Source of the DNA: Lachnospiraceae bacterium | GTDB taxonomy: Bacteria; Bacillota; Clostridia; Lachnospirales; Lachnospiraceae | Direction of reading: 5' to 3' | DNA: 64,000 bases | Assembly (NCBI GenBank): GCA_902363675.1 | Contig: CABJAV010000006.1 | Coordinates: 71,025 to 135,024, forward strand | Shown here: in pieces, positions 8,014-16,859 of the stretch | How the letters are laid out: every line of letters begins with the position of its first letter | Position numbering within the stretch: the first letter of the stretch is position 1 | Position numbers and translations under genes: made by a program | Notes under the pieces: generated by a model | Told to the model about the DNA's origin: nothing | Seen by the model: only the letters and a program-made list of their open reading frames with translations | Databases searched by the model: none

Positions 8014-9039
8014 ATGAACATCATTGTTACAGGTGGTGCCGGATTTATTGGTAGTAATTTTATTTTTTACGTGTTAAAAAAACATCCTAAGGATCGTATT
8101 ATATGCCTTGATTGTTTGACTTATGCGGGAAATTTATCAACACTTGCACCGGTTATGAATCAGCCAAATTTTCGTTTTGTAAAGCTTGATATTTGTGACA
8201 GACAAGGTGTTTATAAAATTTTTGAAGAGGAACATCCGGATGTAGTCGTAAATTTTGCAGCAGAATCTCATGTGGATCGTTCAATTGAGAATCCGGAAAT
8301 CTTTTTACAGACGAATATCATAGGAACTTCTGTTTTGATGGATGCATGTAGAAAATATGGAATCAGACGTTATCATCAGGTGTCTACCGATGAAGTGTAT
8401 GGTGATCTGCCGCTGGATCGCCCAGATTTATTTTTCCATGAAGACACACCTATTCATACATCCAGCCCATACAGCACGTCGAAGGCTTCTGCAGATCTGC
8501 TCGTTATGGCATATCACAGAACCTACGGACTTCCGGTGACAGTCAGCAGATGCTCCAACAATTATGGACCCTACCAGTTTCCGGAAAAGCTGATTCCTTT
8601 AATGATTGCGAACGCTTTGGCTGATAAGCCGCTTCCGGTGTACGGAGAGGGATTGAATGTACGGGACTGGCTTTATGTGGAGGATCATTGTAAGGCAATC
8701 GATATGATTCTTCATAATGGAACAGTTGGAGAAGTATATAATATCGGTGGTCATAATGAGATGAAGAATATTGATATTGTAAAACTTATTTGCAAATATT
8801 TACAGAAACCGGAAAGCCTGATTGAACATGTACAGGATCGTAAGGGTCATGACATGCGTTATGCGATCGATCCGACAAAAATCCATGACGAACTTGGATG
8901 GCTTCCAGAGACAATGTTTAAGGATGGTATCCGTCTGACCATTCAGTGGTATCTGGATAATAGAAAATGGTGGGAGAATATTGTAAACGGTGAGTATCAG
9001 AACTATTACAATGAAATGTATGGTAAAAAGGGTTTGTAA
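8014..9039 (+). CDS. rfbB: dTDP-glucose 4,6-dehydratase
   Basis: Second step of dTDP-L-rhamnose synthesis: dTDP-glucose to dTDP-4-keto-6-deoxyglucose. The 341-residue extended short-chain dehydrogenase has GGAGFIGSN for NAD at the N-terminus, STDEVYGDL with the Thr-Asp-Glu catalytic triad region, and YSTSK with the catalytic Tyr/Lys. ATG 8014 is preferred over the in-frame ATGs at 7999 and 8008 because GGAGG (8001-8005) is ideally spaced for it, and the protein then starts MNIIVTGG as homologues do. First gene of the rfbBDAC operon. Confidence 0.96.
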   Translation: MNIIVTGGAGFIGSNFIFYVLKKHPKDRIICLDCLTYAGNLSTLAPVMNQPNFRFVKLDICDRQGVYKIFEEEHPDVVVNFAAESHVDRSIENPEIFLQTNIIGTSVLMDACRKYGIRRYHQVSTDEVYGDLPLDRPDLFFHEDTPIHTSSPYSTSKASADLLVMAYHRTYGLPVTVSRCSNNYGPYQFPEKLIPLMIANALADKPLPVYGEGLNVRDWLYVEDHCKAIDMILHNGTVGEVYNIGGHNEMKNIDIVKLICKYLQKPESLIEHVQDRKGHDMRYAIDPTKIHDELGWLPETMFKDGIRLTIQWYLDNRKWWENIVNGEYQNYYNEMYGKKGL

Positions 9040-9054
9040 AAGAAAGGGTTATAA

Positions 9055-9957
9055 ATGAAAGTCTTTGTAACAGGCGTCGGTGGACAGTTAGGGCATGACG
9101 TGATCAATGAATTGACATCCAGAGGCTACGAAGCGATCGGTTCGGATGTGGTTGATATGGTTTTGTCAGGTGTGCCATACGTTGCTTTGGATATTACTGA
9201 TAAAATAGAAGTAGAGCGCGTGATTGCAGAAATAAGACCGGATGCTATCATACACTGTGCGGCATGGACGGCTGTGGATGCGGCAGAAGATGCAGACAAA
9301 CAGGAGAAAGTCAAAGCAATCAATGTGGATGGAACACAAAATATTGCAAATGCTGCAAAAATAGTGGATGCAAAAATGATATACATCAGCACCGATTACG
9401 TGTTTGATGGACAGGGAACTGTGCCATGGGAGCCGGATTGCAAAGAATATGCACCATTGAATGTATACGGGCAGACAAAGCTTGGTGGTGAACTTGCGGT
9501 CTCTTCGACATTAGAAAAATATTTTATCGTGCGTATTGCATGGGTATTTGGTTTGAATGGCGGAAATTTTATCAAGACGATGCTGCAGGTTGGCAAGAAT
9601 CATCCGCAGGTGCGTGTGGTCAATGACCAAATCGGTACACCGACATATACATATGATCTTGCCCGCCTTTTGGTAGATATGATCGAGTCTGAAAAATACG
9701 GATATTATCATGCAACAAATGAGGGTGGCTATATTTCCTGGTATGATTTCACGAAGGAGATTTACCGTCAGGCAGGTATGGATACGCAGGTGCTTCCAGT
9801 TACAACTGAAGAATATGGTCTGTCAAAAGCGGCCCGCCCGTTCAATAGCCGGCTGGATAAAAAGAAACTGACGGACAATGGTTTTGTACCTCTTCCAGAC
9901 TGGAAGGATGCATTACAGCGTTATTTACAGGAATTGAAAAAACAGGGAGAACAATAG
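9055..9957 (+). CDS. rfbD: dTDP-4-dehydrorhamnose reductase
   Basis: Last step of dTDP-L-rhamnose synthesis, the NAD(P)H-dependent reduction of dTDP-4-keto-rhamnose. The 300-residue protein has the N-terminal cofactor loop VTGVGGQLGHDV, the STDYVFDG signature of RfbD/RmlD, and YGQTKLGGE containing the Tyr-x-x-x-Lys pair. It begins 15 bp after rfbB and ends directly at the ATG of rfbA, so translation is probably coupled. Confidence 0.96.
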   Translation: MKVFVTGVGGQLGHDVINELTSRGYEAIGSDVVDMVLSGVPYVALDITDKIEVERVIAEIRPDAIIHCAAWTAVDAAEDADKQEKVKAINVDGTQNIANAAKIVDAKMIYISTDYVFDGQGTVPWEPDCKEYAPLNVYGQTKLGGELAVSSTLEKYFIVRIAWVFGLNGGNFIKTMLQVGKNHPQVRVVNDQIGTPTYTYDLARLLVDMIESEKYGYYHATNEGGYISWYDFTKEIYRQAGMDTQVLPVTTEEYGLSKAARPFNSRLDKKKLTDNGFVPLPDWKDALQRYLQELKKQGEQ

Positions 9958-10842
9958 ATGAAGGGAATTATTTTGGCAGGTGGTGCAGGTACACGTCTGT
10001 ATCCGCTTACAATGGTAACCAGTAAACAATTACTTCCGGTATACGATAAGCCGATGATTTATTATCCGCTGTCCACACTGATGCTTGCGGGAATCCGGGA
10101 TATTTTAATTATTTCCACACCGGAAGATACTCCACGTTTTGAGGCGTTGCTTGGCGATGGAAACCAGTTTGGCGTGAATTTGTCATATAAGGTACAGCCT
10201 TCACCGGACGGACTTGCACAGGCTTTTATATTGGGAGAAGAGTTTATCGGCGATGATGCCTGTGCCATGGTACTTGGTGATAACATCTTTTATGGAAATG
10301 GTTTCGGAAAGATTCTACGTTCAGCCGCTGAGGCTGCCGCACATGGAAAAGCTACAGTATTCGGCTATTATGTCAATGATCCGGAACGCTTTGGTGTAGT
10401 GGAATTTTCGGAGAATGGTCAGGCAATCTCGATTGAGGAGAAACCAGAAAATCCAAAGAGTAACTATGCGGTTACCGGATTGTATTTCTATCCGGCAGGA
10501 GTCAGCAGGATGGCAAATCAGGTGAAACCATCTGCACGTGGAGAGTTGGAGATTACAACTTTAAATGACATGTATCTTCAGGAACAGATATTGAATGTAC
10601 AGCTTTTGGGAAGAGGATTCGCATGGCTGGATACAGGAACAATGGACAGTCTGATTCAGGCTGCAGAATTTGTGCAGATGATCGAGCACCGTCAGGGTGT
10701 TACAATCTCTGCACCGGAAGAGATTGCCTATATTAACAAATGGATTGACAGGGAAAAGTTACTGGAGTCCGCTGCACGTTATGGAAAGAGTCCGTATGGA
10801 GCGCATTTGCATGCGGTTGCAGATGGAAAAGTCCGGTATTAA
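9958..10842 (+). CDS. rfbA: Glucose-1-phosphate thymidylyltransferase
   Basis: First step of the rhamnose pathway: dTTP plus glucose-1-phosphate to dTDP-glucose. The 294-residue protein starts with the nucleotidyltransferase signature [11 protein letters not shown] (about residues 6-16), followed by [18 protein letters not shown]. It has LGDNIFYG (about 104-111) for metal and nucleotide binding and VTGLYFYP, with the normal short-type RmlA length. The ATG abuts the rfbD stop codon without a gap. The order B-D-A-C supplies dTDP-rhamnose for the EPS glycosyltransferases downstream. Confidence 0.96.
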   Translation: MKGIILAGGAGTRLYPLTMVTSKQLLPVYDKPMIYYPLSTLMLAGIRDILIISTPEDTPRFEALLGDGNQFGVNLSYKVQPSPDGLAQAFILGEEFIGDDACAMVLGDNIFYGNGFGKILRSAAEAAAHGKATVFGYYVNDPERFGVVEFSENGQAISIEEKPENPKSNYAVTGLYFYPAGVSRMANQVKPSARGELEITTLNDMYLQEQILNVQLLGRGFAWLDTGTMDSLIQAAEFVQMIEHRQGVTISAPEEIAYINKWIDREKLLESAARYGKSPYGAHLHAVADGKVRY

Positions 10843-10860
10843 CAGAAGGGAGCGTAAAAA

Positions 10861-11454
10861 GTGGGTCAGATTTCATTAGAAAAGAATGTTGGCGGCATTG
10901 AAGGATTATGTGTGATTACGCCGGCAGTACATGGCGATGAGCGCGGATATTTTATGGAAACATACAATGTGAGAGAGATGCAGGAGGCCGGTTTTGATAT
11001 AAAATTCGTACAGGATAACCAGTCTATGTCCGTAAAAGGAGTATTGCGCGGACTGCATTTTCAGATTCATTACCCACAGTGCAAGCTGGTGCGTGCCGTT
11101 CGCGGAAGCGTATTCGACGTAGCGGTAGATTTAAGAGAGGGCTCTGCGACATATGGTAAATGGTATGGAGTGGAGCTTACAGAGGAGAACAAGAAGCAGT
11201 TTTTGATTCCGGAAGGATTTGCGCATGGTTTTCTGGTATTATCCGATGAGGCAGAGTTCTGTTATAAGGTAAATGACTTCTGGCATCCGAATGATGAGGG
11301 TGGTTTAGCATGGAATGATCCGGCAATCGGAATCAAGTGGCCACAGGTGAAAGGCACATACGATGGTACGCCTTCTGCGGCTGGATATACGATGGAAGAT
11401 GGCACGGCACTTACATTGTCTGAGAAGGATCAGAAATGGCCGGGACTGGAGTGA
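10861..11454 (+). CDS. rfbC: dTDP-4-dehydrorhamnose 3,5-epimerase
   Basis: Third rhamnose step. The 197-residue cupin-type epimerase shows GVLRGLHFQ with the catalytic His region (about residues 60-68), the DVAVDLR strand and the IPEGFAHGF motif (about 117-125). The start is GTG 10861, with a GGGAG site 8 bp upstream. It closes the rfb operon; no clear terminator follows and the EPS genes begin 190 bp later. Confidence 0.95.
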   Translation: MGQISLEKNVGGIEGLCVITPAVHGDERGYFMETYNVREMQEAGFDIKFVQDNQSMSVKGVLRGLHFQIHYPQCKLVRAVRGSVFDVAVDLREGSATYGKWYGVELTEENKKQFLIPEGFAHGFLVLSDEAEFCYKVNDFWHPNDEGGLAWNDPAIGIKWPQVKGTYDGTPSAAGYTMEDGTALTLSEKDQKWPGLE

Positions 11455-11482
11455 TAGTAGCATATTTTTATTTGAAGAAGCT

Positions 11483-11511
11483 TTGAATATCAGTTGAATT
11501 CTTGGTATTTA
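11483..11511 (+). promoter_or_regulatory. Possible promoter in the rfbC-cpsD gap
   Basis: TTGAAT (11483-11488), 17-bp spacer, weak TATTTA (11506-11511). The 190-bp gap shows no hairpin terminator, so read-through from rfbC is equally possible. Confidence 0.3.
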
Positions 11512-11643
11512 GGGCTTTTTTGTTACTTTATATAGGAAATAAGTCGCATTGCGCGAAGAAAGACAATGTAGTAAACTTGAAAAAAAGATTTTTATAGTGA
11601 TTTTTGCACGTTATGACAGGTTAGGGATAGGAAGGAAAAAAAG

Positions 11644-12420
11644 ATGCAAAAAACCAGGAAAATTACATTATATGAAAATAAAACACAGTTGATTATTTCT
11701 GCAATTGATAAGATTGTTGTAGAGATATTTAATAAAAAGGAAAATGATAAACAGGCACAATCGATTTTGCTGACCGGTTGTTCGGCATTGACCGGGACAA
11801 CCTCAACTTGTATCGGACTTGCAATTGCGGTGGCAAATACACAGAGAAAAACACTTTTGATCGACTGTGATATGCGAAAGATTGTTAAATACAAGAAATT
11901 AAATGAGCAGGCAACGACAGGGTTATCGGATTTTCTTTCGCAGGAACATTTGCAGGAAATCATGAAGCCGGAAGAGGTGTTCTATGAGACAAATATAGAG
12001 AATCTTACTTATATTCCGTGTGGAGCAAAAACGGATAATCCTACGAGACTATTGTGTTCAACGAAAATGGAAGAATTATTAAAAGTTGCAAATGAAAATT
12101 ATGACTGTATTATTTTCGATTTCCCATCCCTGACGATTGTTCCGGATGCGCAGACACTGTTTCCGGTAGTTGATGGCATCATCTTATTGTCTGCATTGGG
12201 AGAAACACGTAAGAGTCAGATTAAAGAAGCTAAGTTTCGTGTAAAACCATATCACGACAAGTATTACGGCATGATCGTCAACAAGATTCCGTTGGATATG
12301 TATCGCAGCAATGCAAAAGATTACGATTATTATTTTATCAATCAGGATGGAGAGCAGAAATTGAATGGTAGTCCGGCGCATAAAAAATATATGGAAGAGA
12401 CAGAAAGGAGAACGAAATAA
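11644..12420 (+). CDS. CpsD/CapB-like ATPase of the EPS locus with altered P-loop
   Basis: The 258-residue protein resembles cytoplasmic bacterial tyrosine kinases that control Wzz-dependent polysaccharide export. Walker A' is intact (KTLLIDCDMRK, about residues 76-86) and the Walker B strand is CIIFDFPSL. In place of the usual GxGKS/T, the P-loop reads GCSALTGTTST, lacking the invariant lysine. A small Tyr group (KDYDYYF, about residues 225-231) lies near the C-terminus. The Wzz-like membrane partner follows two genes downstream. The missing lysine makes normal kinase activity doubtful; it may be a regulatory ATPase. Confidence 0.75.
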   Translation: MQKTRKITLYENKTQLIISAIDKIVVEIFNKKENDKQAQSILLTGCSALTGTTSTCIGLAIAVANTQRKTLLIDCDMRKIVKYKKLNEQATTGLSDFLSQEHLQEIMKPEEVFYETNIENLTYIPCGAKTDNPTRLLCSTKMEELLKVANENYDCIIFDFPSLTIVPDAQTLFPVVDGIILLSALGETRKSQIKEAKFRVKPYHDKYYGMIVNKIPLDMYRSNAKDYDYYFINQDGEQKLNGSPAHKKYMEETERRTK

Positions 12421-12421
12421 G

Positions 12422-13342
12422 ATGAAAATGAGAGTTCATACATATTTCAAAAGGTGTATGGTGTTTTTTGCTACGCTGTGTGTGATACTTATTTCCAATC
12501 ATTCTGTTACATGGGCGGCGAGCGTACAGGGAAACTCACCGATGCTTATGGTCGATAAGTATACAGTAGAGAATGAAAAAATTGTTCCTGGACAGGATTT
12601 TACACTGACATTGACATTGAAAAATTACAGCAATACAAATACCGCAACAAATATTATGCTCAATGTAGAAAATCCGGAAGGAGTTGCACCGGTATATGGG
12701 ACAACTTCGCAGGTTTTTGTGGGAACACTTGGACCAGAGAAGACAAAGGAAGTTTCTATTAAGTACAGATCCTGGGCCAGCATTCAGGATGAAAGTCTTG
12801 ATTTCACATTGACAATTGTTTCTGATCAGCCGACGAATCAGGTGATTTTAAGAATTCCGGTAGGTGCAGACTCACCATTGAATATTATATCATCGTCGGT
12901 TTCTACAGATGTACAGGTGGGAGAGTCTGGAAGCGCCGTAATTTCCTTTGAGGCTCTGGCAGAAAATAATGTCAGTGATATTACTTTGATTTTGCGGGAG
13001 GGTGATACGAAGATTGCCAGCAGTAGTATCGGGAATGTGACAGCCGGTTCAACAAAAAGCAAAAAACTTCCATTTTACATTGATAAAGAGGGAAAACATG
13101 AAGTTGAGATGCTTTTACAATACAATAACCAGTTAGGACAGACACAGGAAGTAAGTCTTGGTAAATGGACGGTAAATGTAACGCAGGCGAGCACAAAGAG
13201 CAATACTGCAAATATTGATCAGATAATGAGTAGTGACGAATCCAATGTAAGCACAAGTCGTATTGCAATATTAGGAGTGAGTGGTGCTGCAATTCTGGGT
13301 ATCTGTATTCTGATTGTTGTTTTATTGCGCAAACGCAGATAG
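12422..13342 (+). CDS. Exported Ig-like/CARDB-type protein with C-terminal membrane anchor
   Basis: Of 306 residues, the first ~30 form a signal peptide (MVFFATLCVILISNHSVTWA). Two beta-rich domains resemble CARDB/NEW3-type folds (VPGQDFTLTLTLKNYSNTNTA; LGPEKTKEVSIKY; VQVGESGSAVISFEALAENN). A hydrophobic helix near the C-terminus (IAILGVSGAAILGICILIV) ends in RKRR, so the protein is membrane-anchored and faces outwards. ATG 12422 has an AGGAG site inside the end of the previous gene. Its place between the CpsD-like ATPase and the Wzz-like protein suggests a role in EPS export or surface attachment, which is an inference. Confidence 0.65.
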   Translation: MKMRVHTYFKRCMVFFATLCVILISNHSVTWAASVQGNSPMLMVDKYTVENEKIVPGQDFTLTLTLKNYSNTNTATNIMLNVENPEGVAPVYGTTSQVFVGTLGPEKTKEVSIKYRSWASIQDESLDFTLTIVSDQPTNQVILRIPVGADSPLNIISSSVSTDVQVGESGSAVISFEALAENNVSDITLILREGDTKIASSSIGNVTAGSTKSKKLPFYIDKEGKHEVEMLLQYNNQLGQTQEVSLGKWTVNVTQASTKSNTANIDQIMSSDESNVSTSRIAILGVSGAAILGICILIVVLLRKRR

Positions 13343-13352
13343 GAGATTGTTT

Positions 13353-14084
13353 ATGAAAATGAATATTGAAGAGTTGGAGACCGCAGATTATGATATTCTG
13401 GAAAATATCAAAGTAGCATTTTATCGATTGTGGAAGATGAAAATTGTTGTCCTTCTTATGACATTGATTGGCTTTCTGGCATTTGGGGTGTATGTTGGGC
13501 TTGCAGGTGTTAAAACATCTTATTTTGCTACAGCATCCATTTACAGTGCAGTGTATGGATCATATGAGGATTCCATGGGTGGCGTAACTGTCATGAATCA
13601 ATATGCAAGCATGCTTGGGTCTACAAGGGTTTGTGACCGTGCAGCAGGCAGCCTGCAGGAGTACGGCATTACTTCAAATGAACTCAGAAGCATGGTGGCA
13701 AATGGTAATATCAGTCTTAGTGGGGCCAGCACAGATTCAAAGACTTATGGAACGAAACTGACACTGGTCGTTAATGTAGGAACATCCGAATATGTGGTGG
13801 ATGTTGCAAATGCGATGGCAAAGGCATTCGCGGATGAAATCAATGATCTGCTTGGTGTAAGTACACTTCAGGTAATGGATGAAGCCGTTGAATATACGGC
13901 ACATCACTCCATTAATCTGACGCTTTACTTCATTTTATTTGGAGCGGTAGCATTTGTTGGAACGGCAGGAATTATTTTTATAAAAGAGTTTTTTTCTTCA
14001 AAGGTATACAGTGTGGCACAATGTGAGCAGGATGAGCGTTTGATTCTTGGAATGATTCCATACAACAAGGAAGAGAGGATGTAA
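13353..14084 (+). CDS. Wzz/YveK-type chain-length determinant protein
   Basis: The 243-residue protein has two membrane helices near the ends (KIVVLLMTLIGFLAFGVYV, about residues 31-49; YFILFGAVAFVGTAGIIFI, about 193-211) and an extracytoplasmic alpha/beta loop between them, the Wzz topology. ATG 13353 follows AGGAG at 13341-13345. It would control polymer length together with the CpsD-like ATPase. The C-terminal tail after the second helix is short and acidic/basic with no Tyr cluster. Confidence 0.8.
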   Translation: MKMNIEELETADYDILENIKVAFYRLWKMKIVVLLMTLIGFLAFGVYVGLAGVKTSYFATASIYSAVYGSYEDSMGGVTVMNQYASMLGSTRVCDRAAGSLQEYGITSNELRSMVANGNISLSGASTDSKTYGTKLTLVVNVGTSEYVVDVANAMAKAFADEINDLLGVSTLQVMDEAVEYTAHHSINLTLYFILFGAVAFVGTAGIIFIKEFFSSKVYSVAQCEQDERLILGMIPYNKEERM

Positions 14085-14087
14085 AAT

Positions 14088-14543
14088 ATGAAAATTGTTT
14101 TTGCAGCTTCGTCCGGCGGACATTATGAGCAACTTCTTATGCTGAAACCTTTAATGGAAAAATATGAAAGCGTTCTTGTGACGGAGAAGACGGATTACAG
14201 TGCAGGCAACACAGGAATCAAAACATACTATATGTGCCAGATAAATCGAAAAGAACCATTGTTTGTTCCAAAATTGATTGCAAATTCCTGGAAATCATTG
14301 GTGCTGATCATAAAGGAAAAACCAAAAGTCATGATTACTACTGGGGTATTGGCTGTGATTCCACTAGCCCTTCTGATGAAATTGTTTGGAGGAAAGCTGA
14401 TATATATAGAATCATTTGCCAAGGTATGTTCCAAAAATCTGACTGGCAATTTGTTATATCGTTTCGCGGATCAGTTTTATGTGCAGTGGGAAGAAATGCT
14501 GAAATTATATCCCAAGGCAATTTACAAAGGGGGAATATATTAG
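14088..14543 (+). CDS. Alg14/PssD-like glycosyltransferase subunit
   Basis: The 151-residue protein starts MKIVFAASSGGHYEQLLML, the GGH motif typical of the membrane-anchoring Alg14-like half of split GT28-type transferases. A hydrophobic stretch (about residues 80-105, VMITTGVLAVIPLALLMK) fits membrane attachment, and GKLIYIESFAK is also conserved. The stop codon abuts the ATG of the Alg13-like partner. Such pairs usually add the second sugar to a lipid-linked primer; the sugar is unknown here. Confidence 0.85.
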   Translation: MKIVFAASSGGHYEQLLMLKPLMEKYESVLVTEKTDYSAGNTGIKTYYMCQINRKEPLFVPKLIANSWKSLVLIIKEKPKVMITTGVLAVIPLALLMKLFGGKLIYIESFAKVCSKNLTGNLLYRFADQFYVQWEEMLKLYPKAIYKGGIY

Positions 14544-15026
14544 ATGATTTTTATTACATTAGGCTCCCAGAAGTTTCAATTTGATCGGTTGTTAAAGGAA
14601 GTAGACCGGCTGATCGCTGATGGTGTGATACAGGAGAAAGTATTTGCACAGATAGGTGCAAGTGAATATCTTCCACAAAATTATACATATGAACGCTTTC
14701 TGGATCGACAGCATTTTGCGCAGATCATGGATCAATGTGATTCTGTGATTACACATGGAGGAACCGGTGTTATTATTGGTGCTGTAAAAAAAGGAAAAAA
14801 AGTTATTGCGGTTCCGAGACTGGCAAAATATGGAGAACATGTAGATGACCATCAGTTGCAGTTATTGCATCAGTTTGATGATTTGCAACTAATCTGTGCA
14901 TGTTATGACGTAGAACAGCTTGGGGAATGTTATAAGAATTTGCAAAATATGCATTTTCGCCCGTATGTTTCAAATACCAGTGTGGTTATTGCATCTATTG
15001 ATGAATACCTGCAGAGTTTAGAATAA
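14544..15026 (+). CDS. Alg13/PssE-like glycosyltransferase catalytic subunit
   Basis: The 160-residue protein begins MIFITLGSQKFQFDRLL and contains SVITHGGTGVIIGAVKKGKK (about residues 67-86), the nucleotide-sugar binding HGG motif of GT28-type C-terminal domains, then VIAVPRLAKYGEHVDDHQ. It is directly coupled to the Alg14-like gene (no intergenic bases), and the two would form one enzyme at the membrane. Confidence 0.87.
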   Translation: MIFITLGSQKFQFDRLLKEVDRLIADGVIQEKVFAQIGASEYLPQNYTYERFLDRQHFAQIMDQCDSVITHGGTGVIIGAVKKGKKVIAVPRLAKYGEHVDDHQLQLLHQFDDLQLICACYDVEQLGECYKNLQNMHFRPYVSNTSVVIASIDEYLQSLE

Positions 15027-15044
15027 GTATGAAGAGAAGAGTGT

Positions 15045-15839
15045 ATGAGTGATAAGGCAAAGCGTATTATTCGTAAATATTACGAATTTTTAGTTACAAA
15101 ATTCAAAATATTACATGAACAGAAAATATTTGGCTATGAAAATGTGAAAGTAAAATACATGCTGAAAGAAGATGATGAAGCAGATACTTTGATAATCGTA
15201 TTTAGTGCATGTACCCGCAAAGGACTCAAAGCCAGATACAATTATGTGAAGACACTGGATGGAATACCATCAAATCGTCTGTATATTCTGGATGATTATG
15301 CAAAAGATCATAGGGGATCTTATTATATGGGAGAGAATTTTCAGTTCAATGAGGAAAAAGCAACCGATGCTTTGATTAAGAAAACAATTGCAGCCTTAAA
15401 GCCCAAAAAACTTATTTTCTGTGGATCAAGTAAAGGTGGCTATGCGGCATTAAATTTTGGTTTACAATATTGTGGGGCATATATGGTGATAGGAGCACCA
15501 CAATATTATCTGACATCTTATTTGAAAGATTCTGAAAATTTTGCAACGTTAGAACATATACTTGGAAAAGCAGATAAACAAAAAGAGGAAACTTTAGAGT
15601 ATCGGCTTCAAAACAAAATTTACAATAATGAGAAGTGTTCGTCACAGCATATCTATGTGCACTATTCGAATCAGGAACATACTTATCAGGAGCATGTCGT
15701 ACATATGCTAGAAGATATGAAAAAATGTAATTATCAAATCACGAATGATGTTGCAAGCTATACGAATCACGGTGATCTCAGTTACTATTTCCCGGATTTT
15801 TTAAGAAATACGATTGAAAAAATAGTAGAAAGCAGATAA
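15045..15839 (+). CDS. Asp2-like alpha/beta-hydrolase, possible polysaccharide O-acyl-modifying enzyme
   Basis: Of 264 residues, the central block LIFCGSSKGGYAALNFGLQY (about 123-142) has the nucleophile elbow GxSxGG of serine hydrolases. A late His (NHGDLSYY, about 245-252) could complete the triad. The pattern resembles the Asp2 domain of accessory Sec systems, which is also found alone in capsule loci. There is no signal peptide, so it is cytoplasmic. Within the EPS operon it may acetylate, deacetylate or otherwise tailor the sugar repeat; the reaction is an inference. Confidence 0.6.
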   Translation: MSDKAKRIIRKYYEFLVTKFKILHEQKIFGYENVKVKYMLKEDDEADTLIIVFSACTRKGLKARYNYVKTLDGIPSNRLYILDDYAKDHRGSYYMGENFQFNEEKATDALIKKTIAALKPKKLIFCGSSKGGYAALNFGLQYCGAYMVIGAPQYYLTSYLKDSENFATLEHILGKADKQKEETLEYRLQNKIYNNEKCSSQHIYVHYSNQEHTYQEHVVHMLEDMKKCNYQITNDVASYTNHGDLSYYFPDFLRNTIEKIVESR

Positions 15840-15855
15840 TGTGAGGCAAATTATT

Positions 15856-16839
15856 ATGAATAAAGTCAGTGTGATTGTACCCGTTTATAATGCGCAGAAT
15901 TTTTTGGAAAAGTGTATAGAATCTTTGACGCAACAAACCTTGAAGGAAATGGAATTGATCTTTGTGAATGATGGTTCAACGGATCAGTCATTACAGATTT
16001 TGGAGAAATATCAGAAGCGTTTTCCGAAAAAAGTGATGGTTTATTCTAAAGAGAATGGAGGACAGGCATCTGCCAGAAATCTTGGGATTGCAAAAAGTCG
16101 TGGAGAATATATTGGATTCATTGATGCAGATGATTATGTTGATACGCATATGTATGAAGCAATGTATAAGAAGGCGAAGAAAGAAAATAGTGATTATGTA
16201 GAATGCCAGTATCATTATTTACAGATCGATGCTAAGGGGCAGGAAAAAGAAATTCCGCAATATGGACATGTACGGGCATATAACAGTGAGAAAGAGATGT
16301 TTATAGATCCGCTGGTGTCTCCATGGAACAAGCTGTACAGGGCATCCGTTTTAAAAGAGAATCAGTGTCAGTTTACAGAGGGTGTGATTTATGAGGATAC
16401 TGCTTTTTATATAAAAGTAATTCCATATTTAAAGAAACGGAGTTTTTTGCCGGAGGCATATGTGTACCATTATCTTTGGCCGGGTTCCACCATGAATGAT
16501 AAAAAATATGAGAGGGTCGGAAATATTTTTGTGGTTCTCGAAGATGTCATTAAGTATTACAAAGAGAATGGTTTTGAACATATATATGGAATGGAATTGG
16601 AATATTTTTGTGTCAAAATATTACTGTGCAGTTCTTTAAAAAGAATTGCACAGATAAACAATAAAAAAATACGAAACCAGCTTGTAAAAAGAACAAATCG
16701 GTTCATAAAAGAATATTTTCCGGAATACAGAAAGAATGCATATGTCCGAAAAGAACATACGGGTTTGTACATGCGTTGTATGAATGCCGTGACTATTTTC
16801 GCTGCGGTGTGTGTTTTCAGGTTAAGACATAAAAAATGA
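15856..16839 (+). CDS. Family 2 glycosyltransferase
   Basis: The 327-residue GT-A enzyme opens VSVIVPVYNAQNFLEKCIES and carries VNDGSTDQS (UDP-sugar binding), GGQASARNLGIA and the metal-binding FIDADDYV (about 89-96). SPWNKLYRASVL and the EDTAF acceptor motif follow. ATG 15856 is favoured over GTG 15841 because GAGG at 15843-15846 fits it. It adds one sugar to the growing EPS repeat at the cytoplasmic membrane face. Confidence 0.9.
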   Translation: MNKVSVIVPVYNAQNFLEKCIESLTQQTLKEMELIFVNDGSTDQSLQILEKYQKRFPKKVMVYSKENGGQASARNLGIAKSRGEYIGFIDADDYVDTHMYEAMYKKAKKENSDYVECQYHYLQIDAKGQEKEIPQYGHVRAYNSEKEMFIDPLVSPWNKLYRASVLKENQCQFTEGVIYEDTAFYIKVIPYLKKRSFLPEAYVYHYLWPGSTMNDKKYERVGNIFVVLEDVIKYYKENGFEHIYGMELEYFCVKILLCSSLKRIAQINNKKIRNQLVKRTNRFIKEYFPEYRKNAYVRKEHTGLYMRCMNAVTIFAAVCVFRLRHKK

Positions 16840-16859
16840 TAGAAAAAGGAGTTATGCGT

